From assembly GCA_964549735.1 (NCBI GenBank), contig CAZJWO010000008.1, positions 1 to 57,443 on the forward strand: a stretch of 57,443 nucleotides of DNA, written 5' to 3'. The notes below the pieces were generated by a model that did no database searches, was not told the origin of the DNA, and saw only the letters and a list, made by a program, of their open reading frames with translations. Origin of the DNA: Glo-17 sp964549735 (lineage in GTDB: Bacteria > Krumholzibacteriota > Krumholzibacteriia > LZORAL124-64-63). Position 1 is the stretch's first letter; each line of letters starts with the position of its first letter. Below are positions 33,316 through 42,200 of this stretch, one piece after another. Both the position numbers and the translations under genes were made by a program.

Positions 33316-34926
33316 TCAGCCCTGCGCCGGCTGCTTGACGGCGACCCAGCGGTTGTAGACCCACAGCAGGACAGCAGACAGCAGCGCCAGGCCCGCGAAG
33401 ATCAGCCACATGGTGTCGGTGCGGTCGATGCCGCCGCGCGCGACGGGGCCGAAGTGCTGGTACGCCTTGCCCGAGATCAGTCCGCCGAACAGGTTGCCCA
33501 GCGCCACGCACCAGTAGAAATAGCCCATGTACATGCCGACCTTGTGCGGCGGCGCGATGCGGCCCGCGTACTCCTTCGAGCGCGGGCTGGCGAACATCTC
33601 GCCCACCGAGAAGACGAGGATCGCCAGCACGATGATCCAGCCGGCCTGGCCGACCAGGTAGAGCAGGAAGCTGAAGACCGTGATGACGCTGCCGACGATG
33701 ATCGTCGACAGCGGCTGCAGGCGCCGCGAGAGGTAGCTGATCGCGACCTGGCCGACGATGATGCCGAACGCGTTGAGGTTGATGAGGTGCTCCGGCTTGA
33801 CCTGGCCGTGCTCGAGGATCGCCCGGCCCCATTCGCTGGTGTCCAGGCCCAAGCGCTGCGCGAAGCCCGCGAGGCCGCCCGCGAGCGGGGTCAGGCTGCG
33901 GATGATGTCGCTGGTGTCGACGTAGTCGCGGATGTACTCGGGCAGGGTCATGAAGATCTGGTTGAAGCTGACCCAGAAGAACGACATCAGCAGCAGGAAC
34001 GTCAGGTACCGGCCCTCGCCGACGCGCATCGGCTGCAGCAGCCAGAGGCCGGTGGTCTCGCCCGCGCGCGCGGCCATGCGTGCGCGCAGCGGGATGTCGA
34101 GCAGCAGGTTCAGGACGAGCCAGCCGCCCGCCAGCGGCAGGTAGACCGCCGGCGCAAGCCAGCGCGAGCCCATGACCAGCACGGTCAGCAGGCCGACGAT
34201 GAGCAGGAAGAAGCGGCCATTGCCGATGACCTCGATCATGCCGCGGAAGACGTCGCTCAGCTTGCGCTTGCTCTCGGCGGCGGTGTCGCGCGCCGGCTCC
34301 TTGTAGAACGCGAGCGCGATGAGGCCCATGAAGAGGATCCACAACGCCGAGGCGTAGAAGACGTACTGCCAGGACCAGCCCCGCACGATGCCGGCGATGA
34401 TCGGCCCGAGGAAGCCGCCGATGTTGACCATCATGTAGAAAATGCCGAAACCCATGCTGCCGGTCTCGGGCGTGGTGGCCTTGGCGACCGTGCTGATGAC
34501 GACCGGCTTGAACATGCCGTGGCCGACGGCGACCAGGAAGTATACCGCCAGGAAGCCCCAGAACGAGTCCGGCACGCCGAGCAGCAGGTAGCCGGGGATC
34601 ATGACGGCGCAGGAGGACAGGAACATGCGCTTGAAGCCGTAGCGGTCCGCCAGCGCGCCGAAGACCGCCGGGAACAGGTACAGGAAGAAGGTCGACAGGC
34701 CCTGGATCACGCCACGGTCGGCGCTGCTCAGTCCCAGGCCGCCGTCGGCGACGGCGCCGGTGAGGTACAGGCTGCTGACGGCATAGAAGCCGTACCAGCC
34801 CATGCGCTCGAAGACCTCCATCGTGTTCGCGGCCCAGAAGTAGCCGGGGAACTGCTTGAAGATGGAGCGGCGGGCGGGCGGGCGGCCGTTGCCGGCGGGC
34901 TGATCGGAAAGCGGCGGCTGCGTCAA
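33316..34926 (-). CDS. POT/PTR2-family proton-dependent peptide transporter
   Basis: This is a 536-residue inner-membrane transporter of the proton-coupled oligopeptide (POT, MFS) family, importing di- and tripeptides. The diagnostic E-x-x-E-R motif of helix 1 is present as MEVFERMGWYGFYA. The PTR2 signature follows (FGALADRYGFKRMFLSSC, and GMFKPVVISTVAKATTPETG). About 12-14 hydrophobic helices are visible. The start is TTG at 34926 with GAGGAG 7-8 nt ahead; the usual N-terminal length fits. The lipoprotein gene begins 29 bp downstream, so it is probably the first gene of the operon. In this arrangement, peptides could be delivered through the barrels. Confidence 0.87.
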   Translation of the reverse strand: MTQPPLSDQPAGNGRPPARRSIFKQFPGYFWAANTMEVFERMGWYGFYAVSSLYLTGAVADGGLGLSSADRGVIQGLSTFFLYLFPAVFGALADRYGFKRMFLSSCAVMIPGYLLLGVPDSFWGFLAVYFLVAVGHGMFKPVVISTVAKATTPETGSMGFGIFYMMVNIGGFLGPIIAGIVRGWSWQYVFYASALWILFMGLIALAFYKEPARDTAAESKRKLSDVFRGMIEVIGNGRFFLLIVGLLTVLVMGSRWLAPAVYLPLAGGWLVLNLLLDIPLRARMAARAGETTGLWLLQPMRVGEGRYLTFLLLMSFFWVSFNQIFMTLPEYIRDYVDTSDIIRSLTPLAGGLAGFAQRLGLDTSEWGRAILEHGQVKPEHLINLNAFGIIVGQVAISYLSRRLQPLSTIIVGSVITVFSFLLYLVGQAGWIIVLAILVFSVGEMFASPRSKEYAGRIAPPHKVGMYMGYFYWCVALGNLFGGLISGKAYQHFGPVARGGIDRTDTMWLIFAGLALLSAVLLWVYNRWVAVKQPAQG

Positions 34927-35030
34927 GGAATTCTCCTCGGCGTGAGCGGTGCGGCCGGGTTGGTGGTCCGGCCGCGATTATTCCGGACTGTGGCGGCTGC
35001 GTCCAGCGGGATAACGGTGCGCAACGGCCC

Positions 35031-35804
35031 TCAGGAAAGCAATCGTTGCCAGACCATCCGGCCCAGCGTCAGCGCCACCGAGCCGATCAGGAACCAGCGC
35101 ACGAATCCCGGCGGCCGCCGCAAGACCTGCTGCGCGCCGAGCGTGGCGCCGATGATCTGGCCGGCGCCCATCGCGAGCCCGACGGTGACGACGACCTTGC
35201 CGCCCAGCAGGAAGAAGACGAGCGCCGTCACGTTGCTGGTCGCGTTCATGACCTTGGTCGCGCCCGTCGCCCGGCGCAGGTCGAGCCCCGCGAGGGTGAC
35301 CAGGGCCATGGCCCAGAACGCGCCGGTGCCCGGGCCGAAGAACCCGTCGTGGAAGCCGAGCCCCAGGCCGAAGACGACGTGGAACAGGCGGCGGCCCATA
35401 CGCTCGCGCGACGGGCGCGAGCCGAGATCGGGCGAGGCGAGCGTGTAGACCAGGATCGCGAGCAGCAGGACGGGGATCAGCCAGCCGAGGAAATCGGCCG
35501 ACAGCCGCTGGATCAGCAGCGTGCCGCTCGCGGCGCCGAGCGCCGTGCAGGCGACCGCCGGCAGCCAGTCGCGCACGCGCACCAGGCCGCCGCCGCGGTA
35601 GCGGTTGAGGGCGGTCAGCACGCCCATGGTCGAGCCGAGCTTGTTGGTGCCCAGCGCCAGGTGCGGCGGCAGGCCGATCGCCAGCAGGGCCGGCACCGTG
35701 ATCAGGCCGCCGCCGCCGGCGATGCTGTCGATGAAGCCGGCCACCAGACCCGCCGCGAGCGCGACCAGATGGCCGATCAGCGTGACGTCATTGGTCAGCA
35801 GCAT
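35031..35804 (-). CDS. TSUP (TauE/SafE) family membrane transporter
   Basis: This is a 257-residue polytopic protein of the sulfite exporter TauE/SafE family, with 7-8 hydrophobic helices in two repeats. The first repeat starts with the family hallmark AGFIDSIAGGGGLITVPALL and the TNKLGSTMG block. The second has FGLGLGFHDGFFGPGTGAFW, then TKVMNATSNVTAL. Both G-G-G and P-G-T-G motifs are intact. Members export sulfite, sulfoacetate or other small anions; the substrate here is unknown. Its start overlaps the end of the upstream phosphodiester glycosidase gene by 17 nt. Confidence 0.85.
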   Translation of the reverse strand: MLLTNDVTLIGHLVALAAGLVAGFIDSIAGGGGLITVPALLAIGLPPHLALGTNKLGSTMGVLTALNRYRGGGLVRVRDWLPAVACTALGAASGTLLIQRLSADFLGWLIPVLLLAILVYTLASPDLGSRPSRERMGRRLFHVVFGLGLGFHDGFFGPGTGAFWAMALVTLAGLDLRRATGATKVMNATSNVTALVFFLLGGKVVVTVGLAMGAGQIIGATLGAQQVLRRPPGFVRWFLIGSVALTLGRMVWQRLLS

Positions 35805-36765
35805 GCCGGTGCGCTTCCCGCGGCCTGAGGCCGAGCACGTTGGGGACGGGCCAGCCCGCTTCGCCGAGCTGCTCGGCGCGCCACGCGGCGGGCGGTCCTT
35901 CGCGGCCGCCGCCCGGGCTTCTCAGCGCCGCCGGACTGACCCACATCTGCGCCTGCACGCCGCCTTCGAGGTGCTGGGCGGCGACCAGGCCGAGCGGCAG
36001 GCTCAGGAGGATCTCGTTGAAGTCGTGCATGGTGTGCGGCTGCCGGCAGTAGATCCAGAGCAGGCGTCCCTGGCCGTCCTCGCCGAGGCAGGCCTCGGAC
36101 CAGGGGCGGGTTCCGGCCGGCCAGCGATTATCTCCCGGCTTGCGGATCAAGCGCATGTTCTGGACCACGATCTCGTAGCTGTCGGCCAGCGGCGGGGGAA
36201 GCTCGTCGTCGAGGTCCAGCAGCTGGAAGCGCGGCAGGCCCTCCTCGCGGGGCTCGAAGCAGGCCGCTTGCCGATAGCCGCGTTGCGCCCAGTTCGCGTT
36301 GTTGACGTGCTCGCCCGCGCGGAAGTAGGCGGTGTGGCGCCGACGGTCGACATCGAACATGCCCGCGTTGATGACCGCGTGCAGGCCGAACTCCTCGCCC
36401 CAGGCGCGCGCCGAGCGCGGCTCGCCGCCCACCCCGGTGACCGCCAGCGCGACCGTCTCCCACAGTTCGGGATCGGCCCGCAGAACCTTGATGGCGGCCT
36501 GGCCGGCCGCGAACACCGCCAGCTCGAGTCCGGGGGCCAGGCCGCGCCAGGCAGGTTCGGAGGGCTCGCCGGCGGCCGCGGCCCGCGCGCGGCCGGGCGC
36601 GCTCGGCGGCTGATCGGCCGCCAGGGCCGGCGGCGCGCCGCCGCCGGCACCGCGCAGGACCAACGTGCAGGCGGTCGCGCACAGGAGAGCGGCCGCTCGG
36701 CGGGCGAACGCGGTCCGGCCTGCGGGGCGACCGATCCATGCACAGCCGAGAACCGGTGTTCTCAT
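35788..36765 (-). CDS. Exported phosphodiester glycosidase-like (DUF2233/NAGPA) protein
   Basis: This is a 325-residue exported protein of the phosphodiester glycosidase/DUF2233 family. The ATG at 36765 follows AGGAG at about 8 nt. A basic leader and hydrophobic segment (AALLCATACTLVLRG) form the signal, followed by a Pro/Ala-rich linker. The domain begins at about residue 75 (GLELAVFAAGQAAIKVLRAD). It shows the family pattern AVINAGMFDVDRRRHTAYF (the Asn-Gly/Asn-x-Phe position) and RLLWIYCRQPHTMHDFNEIL. The NAGPA family removes GlcNAc from phosphodiesters, and bacterial members act on wall teichoic acid-like or exopolysaccharide diesters. No partner of that pathway is visible. It overlaps the TSUP gene by 17 nt, suggesting co-transcription. 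Confidence 0.75.
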   Translation of the reverse strand: MRTPVLGCAWIGRPAGRTAFARRAAALLCATACTLVLRGAGGGAPPALAADQPPSAPGRARAAAAGEPSEPAWRGLAPGLELAVFAAGQAAIKVLRADPELWETVALAVTGVGGEPRSARAWGEEFGLHAVINAGMFDVDRRRHTAYFRAGEHVNNANWAQRGYRQAACFEPREEGLPRFQLLDLDDELPPPLADSYEIVVQNMRLIRKPGDNRWPAGTRPWSEACLGEDGQGRLLWIYCRQPHTMHDFNEILLSLPLGLVAAQHLEGGVQAQMWVSPAALRSPGGGREGPPAAWRAEQLGEAGWPVPNVLGLRPREAHRHAADQ

Positions 36766-36884
36766 CACGATCGCTCCTGCCAACCTGTCACGGTCCACGC
36801 GCCCGGCACGATTACGAGCCCGGAGGGTTTCTTGCCACGCGCGCGCGCATCTGCCATACTGCCCGCCGGCAAGGAGGCTGCGGC

Positions 36885-37757
36885 ATGACCGGTCCAGCAG
36901 AGAATATCCTCGTCATCGGCGCCAGCGGCAAGCTGGGGAGCGAGGTCGTCCGCCAGGCGCGCGCGGCGGGCTTCACGGCGCGTTGCGCGACGCGTTTTCC
37001 CGACCGGCTGGCCGGCGGGGTCCGCTTCGACTGGACCGACCCCGAAACGTGGCCGCCGTCGCTTGCCGACGCCGCGCAGGTCTTTCTGACCGCGCGTCCG
37101 CTCGACCTCGCCGCCGCCGCGATCCTGCCCGATTTCGTCGATCTGTGCCGCCAGCTGCGCGTCGCCCACGTGGTCTTCTCGTCGTCTCTGGGCACGGACA
37201 CGCAGCCTGCCGGGCCCCTCGGATTGGTCGAGAGCTACCTGCGCCACAGCGGACTGGCGTGGACGGTCCTGCGACCGAATTTCTTCATGGAGAACTTCTC
37301 GCACGGCTGGCTGCTGCCGGAGATCAGCACGAGCGGGACGATCACCCTGGCGGCGGGCGCGGGCCGCACCAGTTTCATCAGCGTGCGCGACGTCGCCGCG
37401 GTCGCGGTCGCGGTGCTCCGCGACCCGGCGTTGCGCGGGCGCGCCTATGAGTTGACCGGCGACGACGCGCTCAGCCACACGGCGGTGGCCGCCGCCTTGA
37501 CCCGCGCCTCGGGACGTCCGGTGAACTACATCGCGGTCGATCCGCTCGAAATGCGCGAACGGGGCCGCCGGGCGGGTCTGCCCGGCGGCCAGCTCGAATA
37601 CCTGATGTCGCTCTATCGGCAAGTCCGGGCGGGCAAGGCGGCGAAGATCCATCCGACCGTGGGCAAGTTGCTCGGGCGCAAGCCGATCAGCTTCGACGAC
37701 TTCGCCCGCGCCAATGCCGGCGCCTGGCGGGTGGCGGCCGTTCCGCACCAGCGCTGA
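36885..37757 (+). CDS. NAD(P)-binding NmrA-like reductase/epimerase
   Basis: This is a 290-residue cytoplasmic Rossmann-fold protein of the NmrA/atypical SDR family. The ATG at 36885 follows AAGGAGG. The nucleotide-binding loop is NILVIGASGKLGSEVVRQAR (G-x-x-G-x-x-G). HVVFSSSLGTDTQ occupies the catalytic-region strand, and the WTVLRPNFFMENF block with FISVRDVAAVAVAVL is typical of NmrA/QOR2-type quinone oxidoreductases and redox sensors. It lacks the Tyr-x-x-x-Lys of classical SDRs as far as I can see. Substrate is unknown. It is divergent from the phosphodiester glycosidase gene (119-bp spacer). Confidence 0.82.
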   Translation: MTGPAENILVIGASGKLGSEVVRQARAAGFTARCATRFPDRLAGGVRFDWTDPETWPPSLADAAQVFLTARPLDLAAAAILPDFVDLCRQLRVAHVVFSSSLGTDTQPAGPLGLVESYLRHSGLAWTVLRPNFFMENFSHGWLLPEISTSGTITLAAGAGRTSFISVRDVAAVAVAVLRDPALRGRAYELTGDDALSHTAVAAALTRASGRPVNYIAVDPLEMRERGRRAGLPGGQLEYLMSLYRQVRAGKAAKIHPTVGKLLGRKPISFDDFARANAGAWRVAAVPHQR

Positions 37758-37776
37758 AGCGCCGCGCCGGCAGGTC

Positions 37777-38367
37777 TCACCGCGCCGAGATCTGCTTGAG
37801 CAGGTCGAAATCGACCGCTTCGGCGTAGGCCGTCAGCTCCTCCTGCGTGCACTGGCGGCCCTCGACCGTCACCAGCACGTTGCCGCCGACGACCACGTTG
37901 ATCGAACCGTGACTGCCGTCCCACTCCAGGGCGGCCTTGTTGCCCTTGACGCGGATGAGCTTCTGGCCGCTGCTGCTCAGCAGCGTGGGATTGTTGAGCA
38001 TCATGCTGATGGCCTGCAGCATGGGCGAATCGGTCACGATCTGGACTTCGATCTCGGCGTCGCCCTTCTCGTAGCGCCGGCTCGCGCTCGTGCCGCCGCC
38101 CAAGAAGGCGGCGCCCATGGCCGCGGTCTCGGCGTCCTTGGCCGTCCAGCCGGGCAGGGGCTTGGGCAGGGCGCCGGAGATCTCGCCGGCCCGTAGCTGG
38201 CGGATCTGCGCCGCGGCGAACTCCAGCTCGCCGGCCGCGCCCGCGAAGTCGCCGTCCTGGTAGAGTTGGATGGCGTGTTTGATCTGGTCGAGGATCTCAT
38301 CGGCGGCAGCCGGCAACGAGAACGCCGCGAGCAGCAGCGCGCTGAGGACGATGGTGGCGATGCGCAT
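37777..38367 (-). CDS. Exported hypothetical protein
   Basis: This is a 196-residue exported protein. A signal peptide covers about residues 1-22 (IVLSALLLAAFSLPAAA). A short helical segment (DEILDQIKHAIQLYQDGDFA) resembles one TPR-like hairpin and is followed by LPKPLPGWTAKDAETAAMGA. A beta-rich domain follows (EIEVQIVTDSPMLQAISMML, VEGRQCTQEELTAYAEAVDF). It has some resemblance to proteins annotated as TPR- or LolA/DUF-like in proteobacteria, but I cannot name a family. No charge pattern or cysteine suggests an enzyme. It is convergent with the NmrA-like gene 20 bp away and probably monocistronic. Confidence 0.7.
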   Translation of the reverse strand: MRIATIVLSALLLAAFSLPAAADEILDQIKHAIQLYQDGDFAGAAGELEFAAAQIRQLRAGEISGALPKPLPGWTAKDAETAAMGAAFLGGGTSASRRYEKGDAEIEVQIVTDSPMLQAISMMLNNPTLLSSSGQKLIRVKGNKAALEWDGSHGSINVVVGGNVLVTVEGRQCTQEELTAYAEAVDFDLLKQISAR

Positions 38368-38496
38368 GACAGGGCTCCTCTCTGGTGGTGGTCCGGCGGC
38401 ACGATTCCAACTGGCGGATCATGGCGCCTTCTTTACCATCATGGTCAAGAAAAAAAAGGCCGCCGCCGCGATCCGTCGCGAAAGGACCGCCGAAAG

Positions 38497-39144
38497 ATGC
38501 ATGTTCGCGAAGCCGTTGTCCGGCGCCGATCCGTCAAGCGGTTCGATCCCGGGCACCGCCTTTCGCCCGCCGAGCTCGACGAGTTGCTGCGGCTGGCGCT
38601 GTTGTCGCCGACGGCGTTCAACATCCAGCATTGCCGTTTCGTGGTCGTTTCCGATCCCGAACTGCGCCGCCGGCTCCGCGCGGTCAGTTTCGACCAGGCC
38701 CAGGTGACCGACGCGTCCTTGCTGGTCGTCATCTGCGCCGATCTGCAGGCCTGGCGCAAACAACCCGAGCGTTACTGGAGCCATGTGCCGCCGCCGGTCC
38801 AGGCGCAGATGGTCGCCATGATCCGGCAGTACTACGAAGGCCGGGAACAGATCCAGCGCGACGAGTGCCTGCGGTCCTGCGGCATCGCCGCGCAGACCCT
38901 CATGCTGGCCGCGCAGGATCTCGGCTACGATTCCTGCCCGATGGACGGTTTCGACTTCGACGCGGTCGCACGGCTCATCGATCTGCCGCACGACCACCTG
39001 GTCAGCATGTTCGTGGCTGTCGGCAAGGCGCTCGAGCCGGCGATCCCGCGCGGCGGCAAGCTGCCGGCCGAAGAAGTGATCTTCGCCGACAGATTCGGGC
39101 CTGGGAGCGGCCGGGAGGCGAAATACCGGACCTCGAAGACCTGA
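38497..39144 (+). CDS. Nitroreductase-family flavoprotein
   Basis: This is a 215-residue flavin-dependent oxidoreductase of the nitroreductase superfamily. The ATG at 38497 opens the family start AVVRRRSVKRFDPGHRL (the FMN-phosphate-binding R-x-S-x-R). Then come LLRLALLSPTAFNIQHCRFV (FMN isoalloxazine contact), TDASLLVVICADLQAW, and CGIAAQTLMLAAQDLGYDSC ahead of MDGFDFDAV. The C-terminal HDHLVSMFVAVGKALEP is typical. It should bind FMN and use NAD(P)H to reduce nitro, quinone or similar substrates as a cytoplasmic dimer. The substrate cannot be deduced. The ribosome binding site is weak. The gene starts 129 bp from the divergent exported hypothetical gene. Confidence 0.88.
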   Translation: MHVREAVVRRRSVKRFDPGHRLSPAELDELLRLALLSPTAFNIQHCRFVVVSDPELRRRLRAVSFDQAQVTDASLLVVICADLQAWRKQPERYWSHVPPPVQAQMVAMIRQYYEGREQIQRDECLRSCGIAAQTLMLAAQDLGYDSCPMDGFDFDAVARLIDLPHDHLVSMFVAVGKALEPAIPRGGKLPAEEVIFADRFGPGSGREAKYRTSKT

Positions 39145-39147
39145 ATC

Positions 39148-39177
39148 TTGTTCCACCGGGCCAAGTCCTGCTATGTT
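39148..39177 (+). promoter_or_regulatory. Extended -10 promoter for the CcsBA gene
   Basis: TTGTTC (39148-39153), an 18-bp spacer and TATGTT (39172-39177) preceded by TGC. Predicted transcription start near 39184 would leave almost no leader for ATG 39186, which favours ATG 39204 as the translation start. Confidence 0.5.
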
Positions 39178-39203
39178 GGTAGACAATGCCAGGGACCTCA
39201 ACC

Positions 39204-42200
39204 ATGCGAGGGGACGTGAAAAAACTCGTTCAAAATCCCGCCTTCCGTGTTCTTTCCGATCTGCGCCTCGGCGCCGTGCTGCTCGTGATCCTGGCCGTCG
39301 TCACGGGAGCGGCCACCTTGATCGAGAGCCATTACTCCGGTCTCGGCTCGTCGCAGACCGGGCGCGCGGCGGCCTACGATCTGGTCTACGACGCCCCCTG
39401 GTTCAACGCCCTGCTGATCGTGCTGTTCATCAACCTGCTGCTGAACCTCGTGCGCCGATTGCAGCGCGGCAGGCCGAGCCTCGGCTTCCTTCTCGTGCAC
39501 TTCGGCATGCTCGTCATCCTGGCCGGTGCCGGCATGACGCGCTGGTTCGGCTTCGAGGGCTATCTGCACATCCGCGAGGGCGAGAGCAACAACATCGTGT
39601 CTTCGGCGGACATGTACCTGCGCGTGCGCAGCGGCGATCTGGAAACGCAGGCGCCGGTGCGCCTATACCGCCCGGGCGCGCAGTCGGTCAGCCGTCGCGT
39701 CTCGCTGGGCGGTCGCGAGCTGACGCTCGGCGTGGCCGAGTTCTGGCCGCGCTTCGAACAGACCATGCAGCCGGGCGAGGGGGGCATCGCGCAGGTCACG
39801 CTCGGCGTCATGGAGGACGGCTTGAAGATGTACACGCTCGGCGAAGGCGAGGACCTGCACGTCGGCGGCGTGCCCGTGCGCTTCCATCGCGATGGCCTGC
39901 CGCCGGCAGCCGGCGCCGAGACGCCCCAGGGGGTGCTGCGCGTGCGCGCGGGCGGCGAGATCTGCCGGCTGCCGATCCGCTCCGAGCCGGGTCCGCTCGG
40001 GACATGCGGCGGCTGGAGCTTCGCCTTGAACGAGTACCAGGCCGATTACCAAGGCCATGGCGGCGACAGCGGCGAGGGGTCGCTGCGCAACCCGATGGTG
40101 CGGGTCGTCGTGACCAGCCCGTCCGGCGAGAGCGCGACGCGCACGCTGTTCGCCCATCATCCCGACTTCGCCCTGGCGAGCGAGAACCAGGGCCTCCTGC
40201 GCCAGATCGACCTGCTCTACGAACTCGGTGGCGGGATCGACCTCGCGAAGGTGGACGGGCGCGTCATGATGCGCGCCGCGTTCCCGCTCGAGATCGGCCC
40301 CATGGGCAGCGGCGAAGACGGACGCGCGGCGGCCGCCGGCGAGGTCGTGCCGCTGCAGGTCCAGATGCTGTACCGCGGCGCCGGCGGCTTGCGGCTGGTG
40401 CCGACCAAGATCGAGCCGTCGCTCGTCTCGACGCCTGGGCACAGCGCGAATCCGAACGCGCCCGCGGCCGCGCGGCTCTTCCTCGCGAAGGACGGCCAGC
40501 GCGCCGAGGCGATCTGCACGCGGGGCGGCGCGCCGCAGCGGGTGGACCTCGGCGGCGAGACGTACTGGCTGGCGTACGGCGCCATCATGCGCGCGCTGCC
40601 TTACAGCCTGCACCTCGAGGAGTTCCGTCTCGAGACGTATCCCGGCAGCGACAATCCTGCCAGCTACGAGAGCCACGTGCTCTTGAACGATCCCGAGCAG
40701 GGCATCGTGGAACGGCCGGTCCGCATCTGGATGAACAATCCGTTGAACCATCGCGGCACCAAGCATTTCCAGTCGAGCTACGACCGCGATCGGCTGGGCA
40801 CGGTCCTGTCGATCAACCGCGATCCCGGCAAGAACCCGACCTACGTCGGCTACACGATCTTCACGCTGGGCTTCGTGCTGGTGCTGGCCAAGGCGCTGGG
40901 CGGCAACCGGCGGCGCAAGGCCGCGGCGCTGGCGATCGGATTGCTCGCCGGCCTGGGCGCGCTCGCGCCCGGCGCGGCGTCGGCGCAGCACGCGCCGCAC
41001 GGAACCAGCGCCGCGCCGCACGACCACGGGCCGCCGCCGGCCCTGCAACTCTCGCCGCCGGTGCGCGACGCGGCGGCGCGGCTCATCGTGCAGGATTTCC
41101 GCGGCCGCATGAAACCTCTCGATACGCTGGCTCGCGAGACCTCGCTCAAGATCACGCGCAAGGCCGTGTTCGAAGGGCACGATCCAGTCGAGCTGTTCTT
41201 CGCCTTCGCGGTGCTGCCGTCGGATTGGTACCATCACCCGGCGATCTCTGTCGACAACCCGGGGGTCAAAGACCTGCTCGGGATCAGTCATGATCAGACG
41301 CACGTGGCGCTGGCGACGGTGCTCGCCGGTGGCCGCTACCGGCTGCAGAACGATGTCGAGCTCGCGCACCGCACCGCTGCCGGACAGCGCACCAAGACTC
41401 AGCAGCAGCTCCTGCGCTTCGACGAGCGCGTGCATCTGATGTACGGCGCGCTGCTCGGTAGCTCGCTGCGCATCTATCCGGTGCCAGACGATCCCGGCGA
41501 CACGTGGGCCGGCATCCAGACCGTGCTCGAAGGTCTGCCCGCGGAAGATCCCCGGCGGCTGGAGTTCGAGACGGCTGCCGACGCGCTGTTCACCGGCCTC
41601 GAAACAGGCGACCAGGAGCGCATCCTCGAAGGGCTGCGGCTGACCACCGAATTGCAGCGCCGCTACGGCAAGTCGATCAAGCCGTCGTCGCTGCGCATCA
41701 ACTCTGAGCTGATGCTCAATCGCCTGCAGCCATTCCAGCGCGCGACGATGCCGTATCTGGCGGGATTCCTGCTCCTGATCATCGCGTACTTCGTGCACCT
41801 TTTCCGGCGCGACGAAGCGCCGTGGTCGTTCCGCCATCCGCTCTACGCGCTGGGCATGCTCCTGTTCCTGGGCGGATTCGCGCTGCACGTCTTCGGCTTC
41901 GTGCTGCGCTGGATCGCGTCGGCGCGCGCGCCCCTGAGCAACGGCCACGAATCGCTGCTGTGGGTCGCCCTGGCGGTCGCGCTCGCCGGCCTGATCTTCG
42001 AGTTGAGGAGCCGCTCGGCGGCGTCCGGCGCGCTCGGCTCGCTGCTGGCCGCGGTCGTGCTCGGCGTCTCGATGCTCGGCGCGTTCGATCCGGCGATCGG
42101 ACCGCTGGTGCCGGTGCTGGCGTCGTACTGGCTCAACATCCATGTGACGGTGATCACGGCCAGCTACGGCTTCTTCGCCTTGTGCTGCCTGCTCGGCCTG

